Origin: Acholeplasma sp.
Lineage (GTDB): Bacteria; Bacillota_I; Bacilli_A; Acholeplasmatales; Acholeplasmataceae
Reading direction: 5' to 3'
DNA: 9,227 bases
Assembly: GCA_012837395.1 (NCBI GenBank)
Contig: DURF01000115.1
Span: forward strand, 1-9,227
Part shown: positions 1 to 6,165 of the stretch, piece after piece
Numbering within the stretch: the first letter of the stretch is position 1
How the letters are laid out: the number at the start of each line of letters is the position of its first letter
Position numbers and translations under genes: made by a program
The notes under the pieces: model-generated
What the model was told of the DNA's origin: nothing
What the model saw: only the letters and a program-made list of their open reading frames with translations
Databases searched by the model: none

Positions 1-1
1 A

Positions 2-148
2 ATAAAAAGAGGACTTTATCAAGCAAAAGATAAAACCCTAATTAATGCTGATTTAAATGCAGCATTAAATATAATAAGAAAAAGTAAACCCGAATTTGAA
101 GTAGGGCATAGAGGTTTGAGCACGCCTTGTAGGACTTATTTAAGTTAG
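2..148 (+). CDS. tnpB: IS200/IS605-family TnpB (OrfB) nuclease, C-terminal fragment cut by window edge
   Basis: An open frame runs in from the left edge and stops at TAG 146-148, giving the last 48 residues. The motif NADLNAALNI (near residues 15-24 of the fragment) is the typical end of the TnpB RuvC domain, where the Asp is the third RuvC acidic residue. VGHRGLSTPCR matches the usual TnpB tail, in which a conserved Gly-His-x-Gly segment is followed by Thr-Pro. TnpB is an RNA-guided DNA nuclease carried by IS200/IS605-type elements; its guide RNA is made from the gene's 3' end and the element's right end. The zinc-finger part and all upstream domains lie outside the window, so intactness of the gene and presence of a tnpA cannot be judged. 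The fragment is too short to tell a TnpB from a close derivative. Confidence 0.85.
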   Translation: MKRGLYQAKDKTLINADLNAALNIIRKSKPEFEVGHRGLSTPCRTYLS

Positions 149-172
149 CTTAGATAAGTTATCTATTAAAGA

Positions 173-190
173 AACTAGCTAAAGCTAGTT
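173..190. repeat. Perfect 8-bp inverted repeat, probable right-end hairpin of the IS element
   Basis: AACTAGCT (173-180) and AGCTAGTT (183-190) are perfect inverted copies separated by AA; in single-stranded DNA the realistic loop is TAAA. It lies 25 bp after the tnpB stop. IS200/IS605 elements have no terminal inverted repeats but carry subterminal hairpins recognised by TnpA, and this is where the right one would lie. Read on the minus strand the hairpin is followed by TTTCTTT, so it may also act as a weak terminator for the uvrC-exonuclease transcript. Either role is inference. Confidence 0.5.
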
Positions 191-202
191 AAAGGGAAAA
201 TT

Positions 203-221
203 TATTTTCCTGTTTGTTCTT
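203..221. repeat. 19-bp direct repeat, copy 1 (IS right-end side)
   Basis: The sequence TATTTTCCTGTTTGTTCTT here is identical to 297-315. With a one-base gap the match continues through ATCT (to 225 here, to 320 in the other copy). Its first bases, ATTTTCC, also form the 3' arm of the 195-210 hairpin. It may be the sequence directly outside the IS right end, that is, the guide segment, or it may be part of the element. Confidence 0.9.
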
Positions 222-295
222 ATCTAAGAAAGTCCTTCTTATCTATATTATAATGAAACATTAATAAATAGTGATTACTATCTAATACTCATAAT

Positions 296-1159
296 CTATT
301 TTCCTGTTTGTTCTTTATCTTTATATTCAATATTTGAATAGTTAAGAAATGCCGCAAATACTTTTTTAGTAATTTTAGCATCATCCTTAGCATCATGAGT
401 TTGTTTAATTGACTCATCATAATATGTTTCATATGCTTTAAATAAACCTAAGTCGTTTCTTAAATTAAAGTAGTCTTTATGTAATTTTAATAAATCAACA
501 AAGTCTAATTCGTTTGTTAGTGGTTTAAGTTTATAAATCTTATACCCATAATTTAGGGCTTGAATATCATTTTTTCCCCATACTACTATTTTAGGATTAT
601 ATTTTTTTATTAAAGCTTTCATTTCATTATAAAAAGATATAAATGGTATTTTAGTTTGATTATAGCTTGTAATATCTAATTTTAAAAACTTAATTGTCCT
701 ACGATTGATATTTTTTTGTATTTTTGTTTTAACATAATTACCATTTTTATCAATAGTTTTACCGTTTTTATCTACTAAAAAATATCCGTATTGAACAATT
801 TCTGGAATAAAATCTTTTTGTCTGTAAAATGGAATTGTCATTTCTAAATCTAGAAACATATAATAATCGTTACTTTCTAAAAACCCAATCATATCTTGTT
901 TTAATTGGTTGTGGTCATATATAGTAACTTTATTCTTATAATTTTCAATTAAATTAAAGTGAGAAACTTCATACGCTTTTCTTTGATCGATTCTTTTTGT
1001 TTTTCCTGATACAGCAAAATCAACAATAACATCTTTAGTTAAATGATCTAAAAAAAGTTTGGAGAGTCGGTTTGTTAAATAAAAATCAACTAGTTGATTA
1101 CCTATAATACAACTAAATGTTTGTTTTTTATAATTTACTTTTTTAACTATTAGTTTCAT
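296..1159 (-). CDS. DEDDh 3'-5' exonuclease, KapD/ERI-1-like, with extra N-terminal domain
   Basis: The 287-aa product has all DEDDh exonuclease motifs: Exo I FLDLEMT (D104, E106), Exo II WGKND (D198) and Exo III HDAKDDA (H255, D260). The run from residue 102 resembles Bacillus KapD and eukaryotic ERI-1/3'hExo: a YR..DFIPEI block after Exo I, an FLKLDIT-like block near 158-164, WG..D, then an FNLRNDLGL segment (231-239) before the final His. This family trims 3' ends of RNA or single-stranded nucleic acid; the substrate here is unknown. Residues 1-95 form an added, beta-rich basic domain that I do not recognise and that the roughly 200-aa KapD lacks. The ATG at 1159 overlaps the uvrC TGA (ATGA), with AAAGGAGGTG 8 nt upstream, so the two genes are translationally coupled. 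The last codons lie in the 19-bp repeat shared with the IS flank. Exonuclease class is secure; KapD grouping is likely. Confidence 0.85.
   Translation of the reverse strand: MKLIVKKVNYKKQTFSCIIGNQLVDFYLTNRLSKLFLDHLTKDVIVDFAVSGKTKRIDQRKAYEVSHFNLIENYKNKVTIYDHNQLKQDMIGFLESNDYYMFLDLEMTIPFYRQKDFIPEIVQYGYFLVDKNGKTIDKNGNYVKTKIQKNINRRTIKFLKLDITSYNQTKIPFISFYNEMKALIKKYNPKIVVWGKNDIQALNYGYKIYKLKPLTNELDFVDLLKLHKDYFNLRNDLGLFKAYETYYDESIKQTHDAKDDAKITKKVFAAFLNYSNIEYKDKEQTGK
297..315. repeat. 19-bp direct repeat, copy 2 (3' end of the exonuclease gene)
   Basis: This copy encodes the last residues (EQTGK) and the first two bases of the TAG stop codon of the minus-strand exonuclease gene. The bases just before it on the plus strand are CATAATC. 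Copy 1 is 94 bp to the left. Confidence 0.9.
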
Positions 1160-2871
1160 TTATTTAACACCTCCTTTAAATTTTTAATAACTGAAATAGG
1201 TATACCTATTTCTTGCAATGCTTCTTCTGATGCATTTTTAATTTCTTCAAGGTTTTTAAACTCTTTTAAAAGCCTTTGTTTTCGAACCTTGCCAAGACCT
1301 TCAACATCATCTAAAACACTTCGATAAGCAACCTTGTTTCTTACATTACGGTGAAATGTAATAGCATAACGGTGAACTTCTTCCGATATTTTAAATAACA
1401 AGTTATATACATCATTATATTCTTTAATTGGTATTTCTTTATCTAACAATACTAATGATTCAAGTTCATGCTTTTTGTTTTTCTTTAGTCCAGCAACTAA
1501 AATATTTAAATTAAGTTCTTTTAATACATCAGACGCTACTTTAAGATGACCTAGTCCACCATCGATTAAAATTAAATCTGGTTTGTTAATTTTATCGATT
1601 AAAACTCGCTGATATCTTCTATATATTACTTCTCTTAAACTTTGGTAATCATCGTTTGTTGTAGTTTTTAAATGGAATTTTCGGTATAATTTTTTATTAA
1701 AGTTGCCGTTTTCATAAACAACCATTGCGGAAATTGGTGCTGTACCAAATAGTTGTGAGTTATCAAAAGTTTCAATTAAATTTAAACTATCAAGATTTAA
1801 TAAATCTTTTAATTGTTCTAAAGCTTCCATTGTTTTTTCGTGTTTATTTCTATATAAATTATAATAGTTTTCTAAGTCATGTTTTGCATTTTTAGTTGCT
1901 AGTACAACTATTTTTCGCTTATCACCCTTCTTAGGTATAAAAGCGCCTTTAAAGTCGATTAGATGCTCAATATTAAAGGTGTTATCAAATAATATTTCAT
2001 CAGGGAAATGTCCTTGATAAAATTGGTTTAAATAGTTTAATAAAAAGGTTTGCGGGTCTCCAACGTATGAAAAAACTCGTTGGTGTTGATCAATTATTTT
2101 ACCACTTCTCATAAATAATATTTGAATCGCTATATCATCATCATTGTTTGCATAGCCGATAACATCACGGTCTTTATAATCGTTTAAACTAATTATTTGT
2201 TTTTCAGTTGTTTTTTGGATATGTTCTAATTGATCTCTAATAACTGCAGCTCGTTCATACATCATTAACGAACTATATTTATTCATCGCTTCTTTTAAAG
2301 CATCAACTACTTCTTTAATATCTCCTTTTAAAAATTTCGTAATTACTTGAACTTGTTTTTGATAATTGTTAGATATGTCTGATTCAATTTGATTTCCTAT
2401 CTCTTCATAGAAGTTTGGAATTGGTTCAACTCGCTCCATCGGGAATAACAATTGTAATAAACGTGCCGTTTCTCTAGCACTTCTTACATTTGGATATGGT
2501 CCAAAAAGTCTTCCCTTAACATTTTTAGTTCTAACAACTTTAATTTCTGGTGGTGTAGTTTTAGTAATTTCTATATATGGATATGTTTTATCATCCATAA
2601 AGACAACATTATATTTTGGGCGGTATTCTTTAATTAAATTTAATTCTAAGATTAAAGATTCTTGTTCGCTATTTGTTATGACTAATTCAAAGTCTTTAAT
2701 TTCGCTAACAAGTTTTGTAGTTTTAATATTATGTGCACCAACGAAATATGATCTAACACGTGATTTTAAGTTTTTAGCTTTACCAACATAAATTACAGTG
2801 TTATTTTTATCTTTCATTAAATAACATCCTGGTTTATCAGGTAAATATTTTAATTTTTCTTTTACTTTCAT
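1156..2871 (-). CDS. uvrC: Excinuclease ABC subunit C, lacking the cysteine cluster
   Basis: UvrC makes both incisions around a lesion in nucleotide excision repair with UvrA and UvrB. Using ATG 2871 (571 aa), the GIY-YIG nuclease is at about 10-90 (Y28, R38, E76, N88). The UVR motif that contacts UvrB is near 199-220. The RNase H-like nuclease has the D370, D437 (IDGG) and H507 (TFHR) triad. Two helix-hairpin-helix motifs end the protein (about 518-571). The stretch after GPYPNVRSARET (124-135) normally holds four cysteines (the CLYYHMGQCLAPC-type segment); here it is replaced by Glu/Asn-rich sequence. The only cysteine in the protein is C16. A GTG at 2883 is in frame, but it lies at the predicted transcription start, while GGTGAT sits 4 nt before ATG 2871. 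The gene ends at TGA, overlapping the exonuclease start. Its own promoter follows the rpoZ terminator. Confidence 0.95.
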   Translation of the reverse strand: MKVKEKLKYLPDKPGCYLMKDKNNTVIYVGKAKNLKSRVRSYFVGAHNIKTTKLVSEIKDFELVITNSEQESLILELNLIKEYRPKYNVVFMDDKTYPYIEITKTTPPEIKVVRTKNVKGRLFGPYPNVRSARETARLLQLLFPMERVEPIPNFYEEIGNQIESDISNNYQKQVQVITKFLKGDIKEVVDALKEAMNKYSSLMMYERAAVIRDQLEHIQKTTEKQIISLNDYKDRDVIGYANNDDDIAIQILFMRSGKIIDQHQRVFSYVGDPQTFLLNYLNQFYQGHFPDEILFDNTFNIEHLIDFKGAFIPKKGDKRKIVVLATKNAKHDLENYYNLYRNKHEKTMEALEQLKDLLNLDSLNLIETFDNSQLFGTAPISAMVVYENGNFNKKLYRKFHLKTTTNDDYQSLREVIYRRYQRVLIDKINKPDLILIDGGLGHLKVASDVLKELNLNILVAGLKKNKKHELESLVLLDKEIPIKEYNDVYNLLFKISEEVHRYAITFHRNVRNKVAYRSVLDDVEGLGKVRKQRLLKEFKNLEEIKNASEEALQEIGIPISVIKNLKEVLNK

Positions 2872-2889
2872 TACTATCACCACTTAAAT

Positions 2890-2898
2890 ATTATATCA
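2890..2898 (-). promoter_or_regulatory. Extended -10 promoter of uvrC
   Basis: Read on the minus strand, TGATATAAT (2898-2890) is a perfect extended -10 (TGnTATAAT). No good -35 is seen because that region is taken up by the rpoZ terminator. A start near 2883 would give a leader of about 12 nt before ATG 2871, which argues against the GTG at 2883 as start codon. Confidence 0.6.
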
Positions 2899-2938
2899 TT
2901 ACTAAAGAAAAAAGGGATAACCCCTTTTTATTTAGTAA
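2899..2938 (-). terminator. Intrinsic terminator of gmk-rpoZ
   Basis: The core stem is AAAAAGGG (2909-2916) with CCCTTTTT (2922-2929) and a 5-nt loop. A further 8-bp outer stem pairs TTACTAAA (2899-2906) with TTTAGTAA (2931-2938). On the minus strand the core is followed by a run of T with one interruption. The hairpin includes the rpoZ stop codon, so the translating ribosome would end inside it. Confidence 0.8.
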
Positions 2939-3140
2939 ATTCTATTTCTACTTTATCATTTAAAATTTCTTCTAATGCAATACCTACACTTTTAATGCAT
3001 TTGGCATCTTCAACAATTAAATCCTTGGAATCTATTATTTCAGCAACTTTACTTGCTACATAAACTAGTTTGTATTTAGAATCTATCTTTCCTAATAATT
3101 TGTCAATTGAGGGATATCTCATTCCATCTTTATTTTTCAT
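2928..3140 (-). CDS. rpoZ: DNA-directed RNA polymerase omega subunit
   Basis: This 70-aa protein has the omega signature: MRYPSIDKLLGKIDSKYKLVYVASKVAEII (about 7-36) and the later K..VGIALEEIL block (about 50-60). Omega binds the beta' C-terminal region and helps assemble RNA polymerase. An in-frame TTG at 3149 would sit 1 nt after GAGGAGG; ATG 3140 sits 10 nt after it and is preferred. The next Met (at YPSIDKLL) is also possible, since many omega proteins start close to that motif. It follows gmk by 5 nt, the same pair as in Bacillus (gmk-rpoZ), but coaBC and priA do not follow; uvrC does. One cysteine (C48); no unusual insertion. Confidence 0.93.
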   Translation of the reverse strand: MKNKDGMRYPSIDKLLGKIDSKYKLVYVASKVAEIIDSKDLIVEDAKCIKSVGIALEEILNDKVEIEFTK

Positions 3141-3145
3141 ATATT

Positions 3146-3766
3146 TCAATCCTCCTCTAACATCTTTAAATAATTATGAATTGAACGTTGTGTTTTAGCA
3201 TGTTCAGCTCTAATTATTGCCATTATTCTTTCTGCTGCATTTGTAACTTCATCATTAACAACAATATAATCATATTTATGTGCTAATAAAAATTCTTTTT
3301 CAGCTTTATTAATTCTTTCTCTAATTTTTTCATCACTTTCAGTTCCTCGTTTTGTTAAACGATCATATAGAGCTTTTTTCCCTGGTGGAACAATAAATAT
3401 GAAAACTGCATCTTTAATCTGCTTTCGAATTTGCAGTGCTCCTTCAACTTCAATTTCTAAAACAACTTCCTTGCCTTGGGCAATTTTTTCTTCAATAATT
3501 TCTTTTGGAGTTCCATAATAATTACCTACAAATTCAGCCCATTCAAGAAATTTATTTTCTTCAATCATTTTTTCAAATGTTTTTCGATCAACAAAATAAT
3601 AATCCTCGCCATCTACTTCACCAGTTCTTGGAGGTCTTGTTGTCATTGAGATTGAATATTCCAAATGGTGATTTGGTAGCTCAAAAAGTGCTCGACGGAC
3701 TGTTCCTTTCCCTACTCCTGAAGGCCCAGAAATTACTACCAGTAAGCCTTTTTCATTAAGTTTCAT
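3146..3766 (-). CDS. gmk: Guanylate kinase
   Basis: The enzyme phosphorylates GMP (and dGMP) to GDP with ATP, feeding GTP, dGTP and (p)ppGpp pools in the cytoplasm. Using ATG 3766 it has 206 aa, a normal length. The P-loop GPSGVGKGT is at 14-22. The GMP-binding region carries SMTTRPPRTGEVDGEDYYFV (40-59), with R44 and R47, then E75 and the NYYGTP turn (82-87). The lid with the KRGTESDEKIRERI run is at 139-152. A GTG at 3775 is in frame but overlaps GAGGTG (3778-3773), the ribosome binding site for ATG 3766, so the ATG is chosen. It is divergent from rqcH, an arrangement close to the Bacillus yloA-gmk-rpoZ neighbourhood. Confidence 0.97.
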   Translation of the reverse strand: MKLNEKGLLVVISGPSGVGKGTVRRALFELPNHHLEYSISMTTRPPRTGEVDGEDYYFVDRKTFEKMIEENKFLEWAEFVGNYYGTPKEIIEEKIAQGKEVVLEIEVEGALQIRKQIKDAVFIFIVPPGKKALYDRLTKRGTESDEKIRERINKAEKEFLLAHKYDYIVVNDEVTNAAERIMAIIRAEHAKTQRSIHNYLKMLEED

Positions 3767-3804
3767 CCGTTTCACCTCGTGTTTTCATTTTGTTTTCTTT
3801 TATC

Positions 3805-3833
3805 ATTATATCGCATAACTATCAATTAGTAAA
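3805..3833 (-). promoter_or_regulatory. Probable promoter of gmk-rpoZ
   Basis: On the minus strand TATAAT (3810-3805) is a perfect -10, with TTTACT (3833-3828) 17 bp upstream, matching four of six -35 positions. The start would be near 3798, giving a leader of about 32 nt. A TTGATA at 3825-3820 is too close to be the -35. Confidence 0.55.
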
Positions 3834-3861
3834 TAGAAATGTTAATTATTTATGTTATAAT
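3834..3861 (+). promoter_or_regulatory. Probable promoter of rqcH (extended -10)
   Basis: TGTTATAAT (3853-3861) is a perfect extended -10. TAGAAA (3834-3839) lies 16 bp upstream and matches four of six -35 bases. The start would fall near 3868, so the leader is only about 9 nt and begins at the GGTGAT ribosome binding site. Its -35 directly abuts the gmk -35 on the other strand. Confidence 0.55.
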
Positions 3862-3876
3862 TTAATTGGTGATTAG

Positions 3877-5448
3877 ATGGCTATAGATGGCTTTTTTATA
3901 AAAAAATTAACTGAAGAGATAAAAAACGATGTTTTAAATAATCGTTTAGAAAAAATATCGCAAATTTCAAGTGATATTTTTTCCTTTAGTTTTTATTATC
4001 AAGGTAAAAGAAAATATTTAAATTTTAAACTAAAACCGCCTATGCCAAGTTTTTTTATAACAAATGATTTAATATCTAATGAATCATTAAATTCAACCTT
4101 TTTAAATACGTTAAAACGCAATATAGAAGGTGCCATATTAACAAACATTAATCAACACTTAAATGACCGTGTTGTTATCTTTGAATTTAGTGGCGTTGAT
4201 ATTATTAAGGGTCGTATTAATAAGCAAGTAGTTATTGAATTAATGGGTAGATATAATAATATGATTATTTTAGAAGATGGTGTTATTATAGACGCTTTTA
4301 TAAAAAATATTTCTACTAATAATAGAAGTATTGTTAATAAAGCTGTTTATGAGTTCTTCCCAAGTGACAAACTAAACTTTAGTCTAGATGCATATAGATT
4401 GGTTGATTCACATAACTATCTTTCTAAACACTATTTAGGTATATCACCACTTCTATCAAACTATTTATATAATAATCCCATTGATATATTTAATATCCAA
4501 AATAACCCAACTATTAATTTAGATAATAATAAGTTTTATTGGTTTGATCTTTTTGAAAATAGTGTTAACAAAATTCATTTCAACTCATTGTCTGAACTTA
4601 TATCAAGCAAAATTGAAAGTAAAGAAATCTCAAAAGAAAAATATGAAAACTTTATTAATAAATCATTACAAATCTATGAAACTAGGTCCATAAAGTTAAA
4701 GGAACGTTTAAGTAATTATCAAAATGATTTAACACTAAGTGAGTATGGTAACTACATTTATAGTAGTGGATTAAATTTAAGTGAAAAACATAGTGAAATT
4801 ACTACTTATGATAATAAAACAATAAAGTTAGACGTTAATAAAACATTAAGTGAGAATGCTCAAATTTTTTATAAAAAATATGAAAAAGCGAAACGTGCTA
4901 TTACTCATCTTGAAAAACAAATTATCGAAAATGAAAATTATTACAATTTATTTGAAGATTTCAAATACGAATTGATTAATACAACACATGATTTTAAAGA
5001 TTTAGAAATTGCTTTAAAGCCTTTTGGATTTAAAACAAAAAATAAACCTAATAAAAAAAGAAGTAACAAACAAAGTTATTTAAAAATTGAATATTTAGGA
5101 AATGTTTTCTATATTGGTAGAAACAGTAAAGAAAATGCTATTGTAACCCATGAAATTAGTAATAGAAATGATTACTGGTTTCATATAAAAGATGCTCCAG
5201 GAAGCCATGTTTTAATGAAAGGTGAATTAAGTGATGATACTTTAAAGTTTGGAGCAATGCTTGCTGCAAAATATTCAAAAGAGAAAGATAATCCCATAGT
5301 TACTATTAACTATACCCAAATAAAGTATTTGAAAAAAATTCCCAAAATGCCACTATCACAAGTAATTCTCACAAAATATCAAACTATCAATATTAAAGTT
5401 GATAATGAGTTAATTAATAGAGTTTTTATAGCAAACAAGTTGAAATAG
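3877..5448 (+). CDS. rqcH: Ribosome quality control factor RqcH (NFACT / Rqc2 homologue)
   Basis: The protein has 523 aa, a little shorter than Bacillus RqcH (about 570). RqcH binds stalled 50S subunits carrying peptidyl-tRNA and directs C-terminal alanine tailing that marks the chain for degradation. The N-terminal NFACT-N domain starts MAIDGFFIKKLTEEI. D97-R98 in LNDRVV match, by position and context, the Asp-Arg pair needed by Bacillus RqcH for tRNA and tailing. ELMGRYNNMIIL follows (121-132). The coiled-coil arms are at about 255-285 and 325-365. The NFACT-R domain is at about 400-510, with YWFHIKDAPGSHV (433-445). The family is often named fibronectin-binding protein A, but no signal peptide or wall anchor is visible. 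GGTGAT lies 3 nt before the ATG. The gene is divergent from gmk, as in Bacillus yloA. No RqcP is in the window. Confidence 0.95.
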   Translation: MAIDGFFIKKLTEEIKNDVLNNRLEKISQISSDIFSFSFYYQGKRKYLNFKLKPPMPSFFITNDLISNESLNSTFLNTLKRNIEGAILTNINQHLNDRVVIFEFSGVDIIKGRINKQVVIELMGRYNNMIILEDGVIIDAFIKNISTNNRSIVNKAVYEFFPSDKLNFSLDAYRLVDSHNYLSKHYLGISPLLSNYLYNNPIDIFNIQNNPTINLDNNKFYWFDLFENSVNKIHFNSLSELISSKIESKEISKEKYENFINKSLQIYETRSIKLKERLSNYQNDLTLSEYGNYIYSSGLNLSEKHSEITTYDNKTIKLDVNKTLSENAQIFYKKYEKAKRAITHLEKQIIENENYYNLFEDFKYELINTTHDFKDLEIALKPFGFKTKNKPNKKRSNKQSYLKIEYLGNVFYIGRNSKENAIVTHEISNRNDYWFHIKDAPGSHVLMKGELSDDTLKFGAMLAAKYSKEKDNPIVTINYTQIKYLKKIPKMPLSQVILTKYQTINIKVDNELINRVFIANKLK

Positions 5449-5468
5449 TTAATAATTAATTATATTAT
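5440..5468 (+). promoter_or_regulatory. Probable promoter of sodA
   Basis: TTGAAA (5440-5445) and TATTAT (5463-5468) each match five of six consensus bases with an ideal 17-bp spacer. The -35 lies in the last codons of rqcH. No hairpin separates rqcH from sodA, so read-through may add to sodA expression. No clear operator is seen. Confidence 0.6.
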
Positions 5469-5498
5469 AAGTGTAGTAATGAAAGGGAGGATATTATA

Positions 5499-6101
5499 AT
5501 GAAATATAAATTACCAGAATTAGGTTATGCTTATGATGCACTAGAGCCATTTATTGACGCTAGAACAATGGAAATTCACCATACAAAACATCACCAAGCA
5601 TACGTGAATAATTTAAATGCTGCGTTAGAAAAACATCCTGAATTTGATGTTAAATTAGAAGACTTTTTAAAAGATTTAACCTTAGTTCCAGAAGATATTA
5701 GAACTGCAGTAAGAAATAATGGTGGTGGACATTTTAACCACGCATTTTTCTGGCCATTATTAAAAGTAAATAATGGAAAAGGACCAAAAGGTGCTTTATT
5801 AAATGCAATCAATGACGCATTTGGAAGTTTTGATAACTTTAAAGCTGAATTTGCTAAAGCAGCAGGAACTCGTTTTGGAAGTGGCTGGGCTTGGTTAATT
5901 GTTAATAATGATAATAAATTAGTTGTTACTTCTACACCAAATCAAGATACACCATTAAGTGAAGGTCGTCCTATTTTAGGTTTAGATGTTTGGGAACATG
6001 CATATTATTTAAACTATCAAAATAGAAGACCCGATTATGTAAGTGCATTTTTCCAAGTTGTCAATTGGGATGCAGTTGCAAAATTATTTGAAAATAAATA
6101 A
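5499..6101 (+). CDS. sodA: Superoxide dismutase, Mn type
   Basis: This cytoplasmic enzyme (200 aa, no signal peptide) converts superoxide to oxygen and hydrogen peroxide. The four metal ligands are H27 (MEIHHTKHH), H81 (FNHAFFW), D163 and H167 (LDVWEHAYY). Mn-type marks are the GGGH segment (75-78), with Gly at the position often Gln in Fe enzymes, and NQDTPL with Q149, the active-site Gln of Mn enzymes. Metal choice still needs biochemistry, since some members accept either. The closest pattern I know is the Bacillus SodA type, including the tail with [20 protein letters not shown] lies 8 nt before the ATG, stronger than the rqcH site. The gene has its own promoter and a bidirectional terminator, so it is probably expressed well and alone. 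Its presence implies regular oxygen exposure. Confidence 0.96.
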   Translation: MKYKLPELGYAYDALEPFIDARTMEIHHTKHHQAYVNNLNAALEKHPEFDVKLEDFLKDLTLVPEDIRTAVRNNGGGHFNHAFFWPLLKVNNGKGPKGALLNAINDAFGSFDNFKAEFAKAAGTRFGSGWAWLIVNNDNKLVVTSTPNQDTPLSEGRPILGLDVWEHAYYLNYQNRRPDYVSAFFQVVNWDAVAKLFENK

Positions 6102-6118
6102 TCTAATTATTACGTTTT

Positions 6119-6158
6119 AAAAAAAGAGGATTCCACAAATTGTGGTTTCCTCTTTTTT
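6119..6158. terminator. Bidirectional terminator between sodA and hpf
   Basis: An 11-bp stem (6120-6130 with 6148-6158, A-rich then GAGGA/TCCTC) is followed by a TT/TT internal loop and a second stem CCACA/TGTGG (6133-6137, 6141-6145) with loop AAT. T runs follow on both strands. It sits 18 nt after the sodA stop and 8 nt after the hpf stop on the other strand, so it can end both convergent transcripts. Confidence 0.9.
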
Positions 6159-6165
6159 ATTTACT

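Larger units (their letters stand above)
131..241 (+). ncRNA. Candidate omega-RNA scaffold / structured right end of the TnpB element
   Basis: Nested pairings start inside the tnpB 3' end and run past its stop. An outer 7-bp helix pairs AGGACTT (131-137) with AAGTCCT (230-236). A 10-bp helix pairs CTTAGATAAG (149-158) with CTTATCTAAG (219-228). Enclosed are a hairpin at 173-190 (AACTAGCT/AGCTAGTT) and one at 195-210 (GGAAAAT/ATTTTCC). Competing local pairs are a 15-bp odd palindrome at 151-165 (TAGATAA/TTATCTA) and TAAGAA/TTCTTA at 225-230/236-241. Guide RNAs of TnpB are known to overlap the tnpB 3' end and extend to the element's right end, so position and strand fit. The ends, processing and folding are inferred; AT-rich DNA also forms some pairs by chance. 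Confidence 0.4.

Noticed and set aside
217..245. Possible short CRISPR-like repeat array (TTCTTATCTA at 217-226 and 236-245, related TTCTTTATCT at 311-320)
   Set aside because: Units are only 10 bp, unevenly spaced and AT-rich; better explained by the 19-bp duplication and right-end pairing.
2872..2883. GTG start for uvrC giving four more residues
   Set aside because: It falls at the predicted transcript start, and GGTGAT is placed for ATG 2871.
3141..3149. TTG start for rpoZ overlapping the gmk stop
   Set aside because: Only 1 nt from GAGGAGG; ATG 3140 has workable spacing and reaches the conserved start.
3505..3759. Plus-strand ORF of 84 aa opposite gmk
   Set aside because: Antisense shadow of a clear, well-conserved gene; Gln/Leu-rich product with no recognisable motif.
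3877..5448. Surface fibronectin-binding adhesin
   Set aside because: Historic family name; no signal peptide, anchor or repeats, and D97-R98 plus the NFACT-R domain point to RqcH.
5591..5812. Minus-strand ORF of 73 aa opposite sodA
   Set aside because: Antisense to the conserved SodA core; no ribosome binding site seen and no family pattern.
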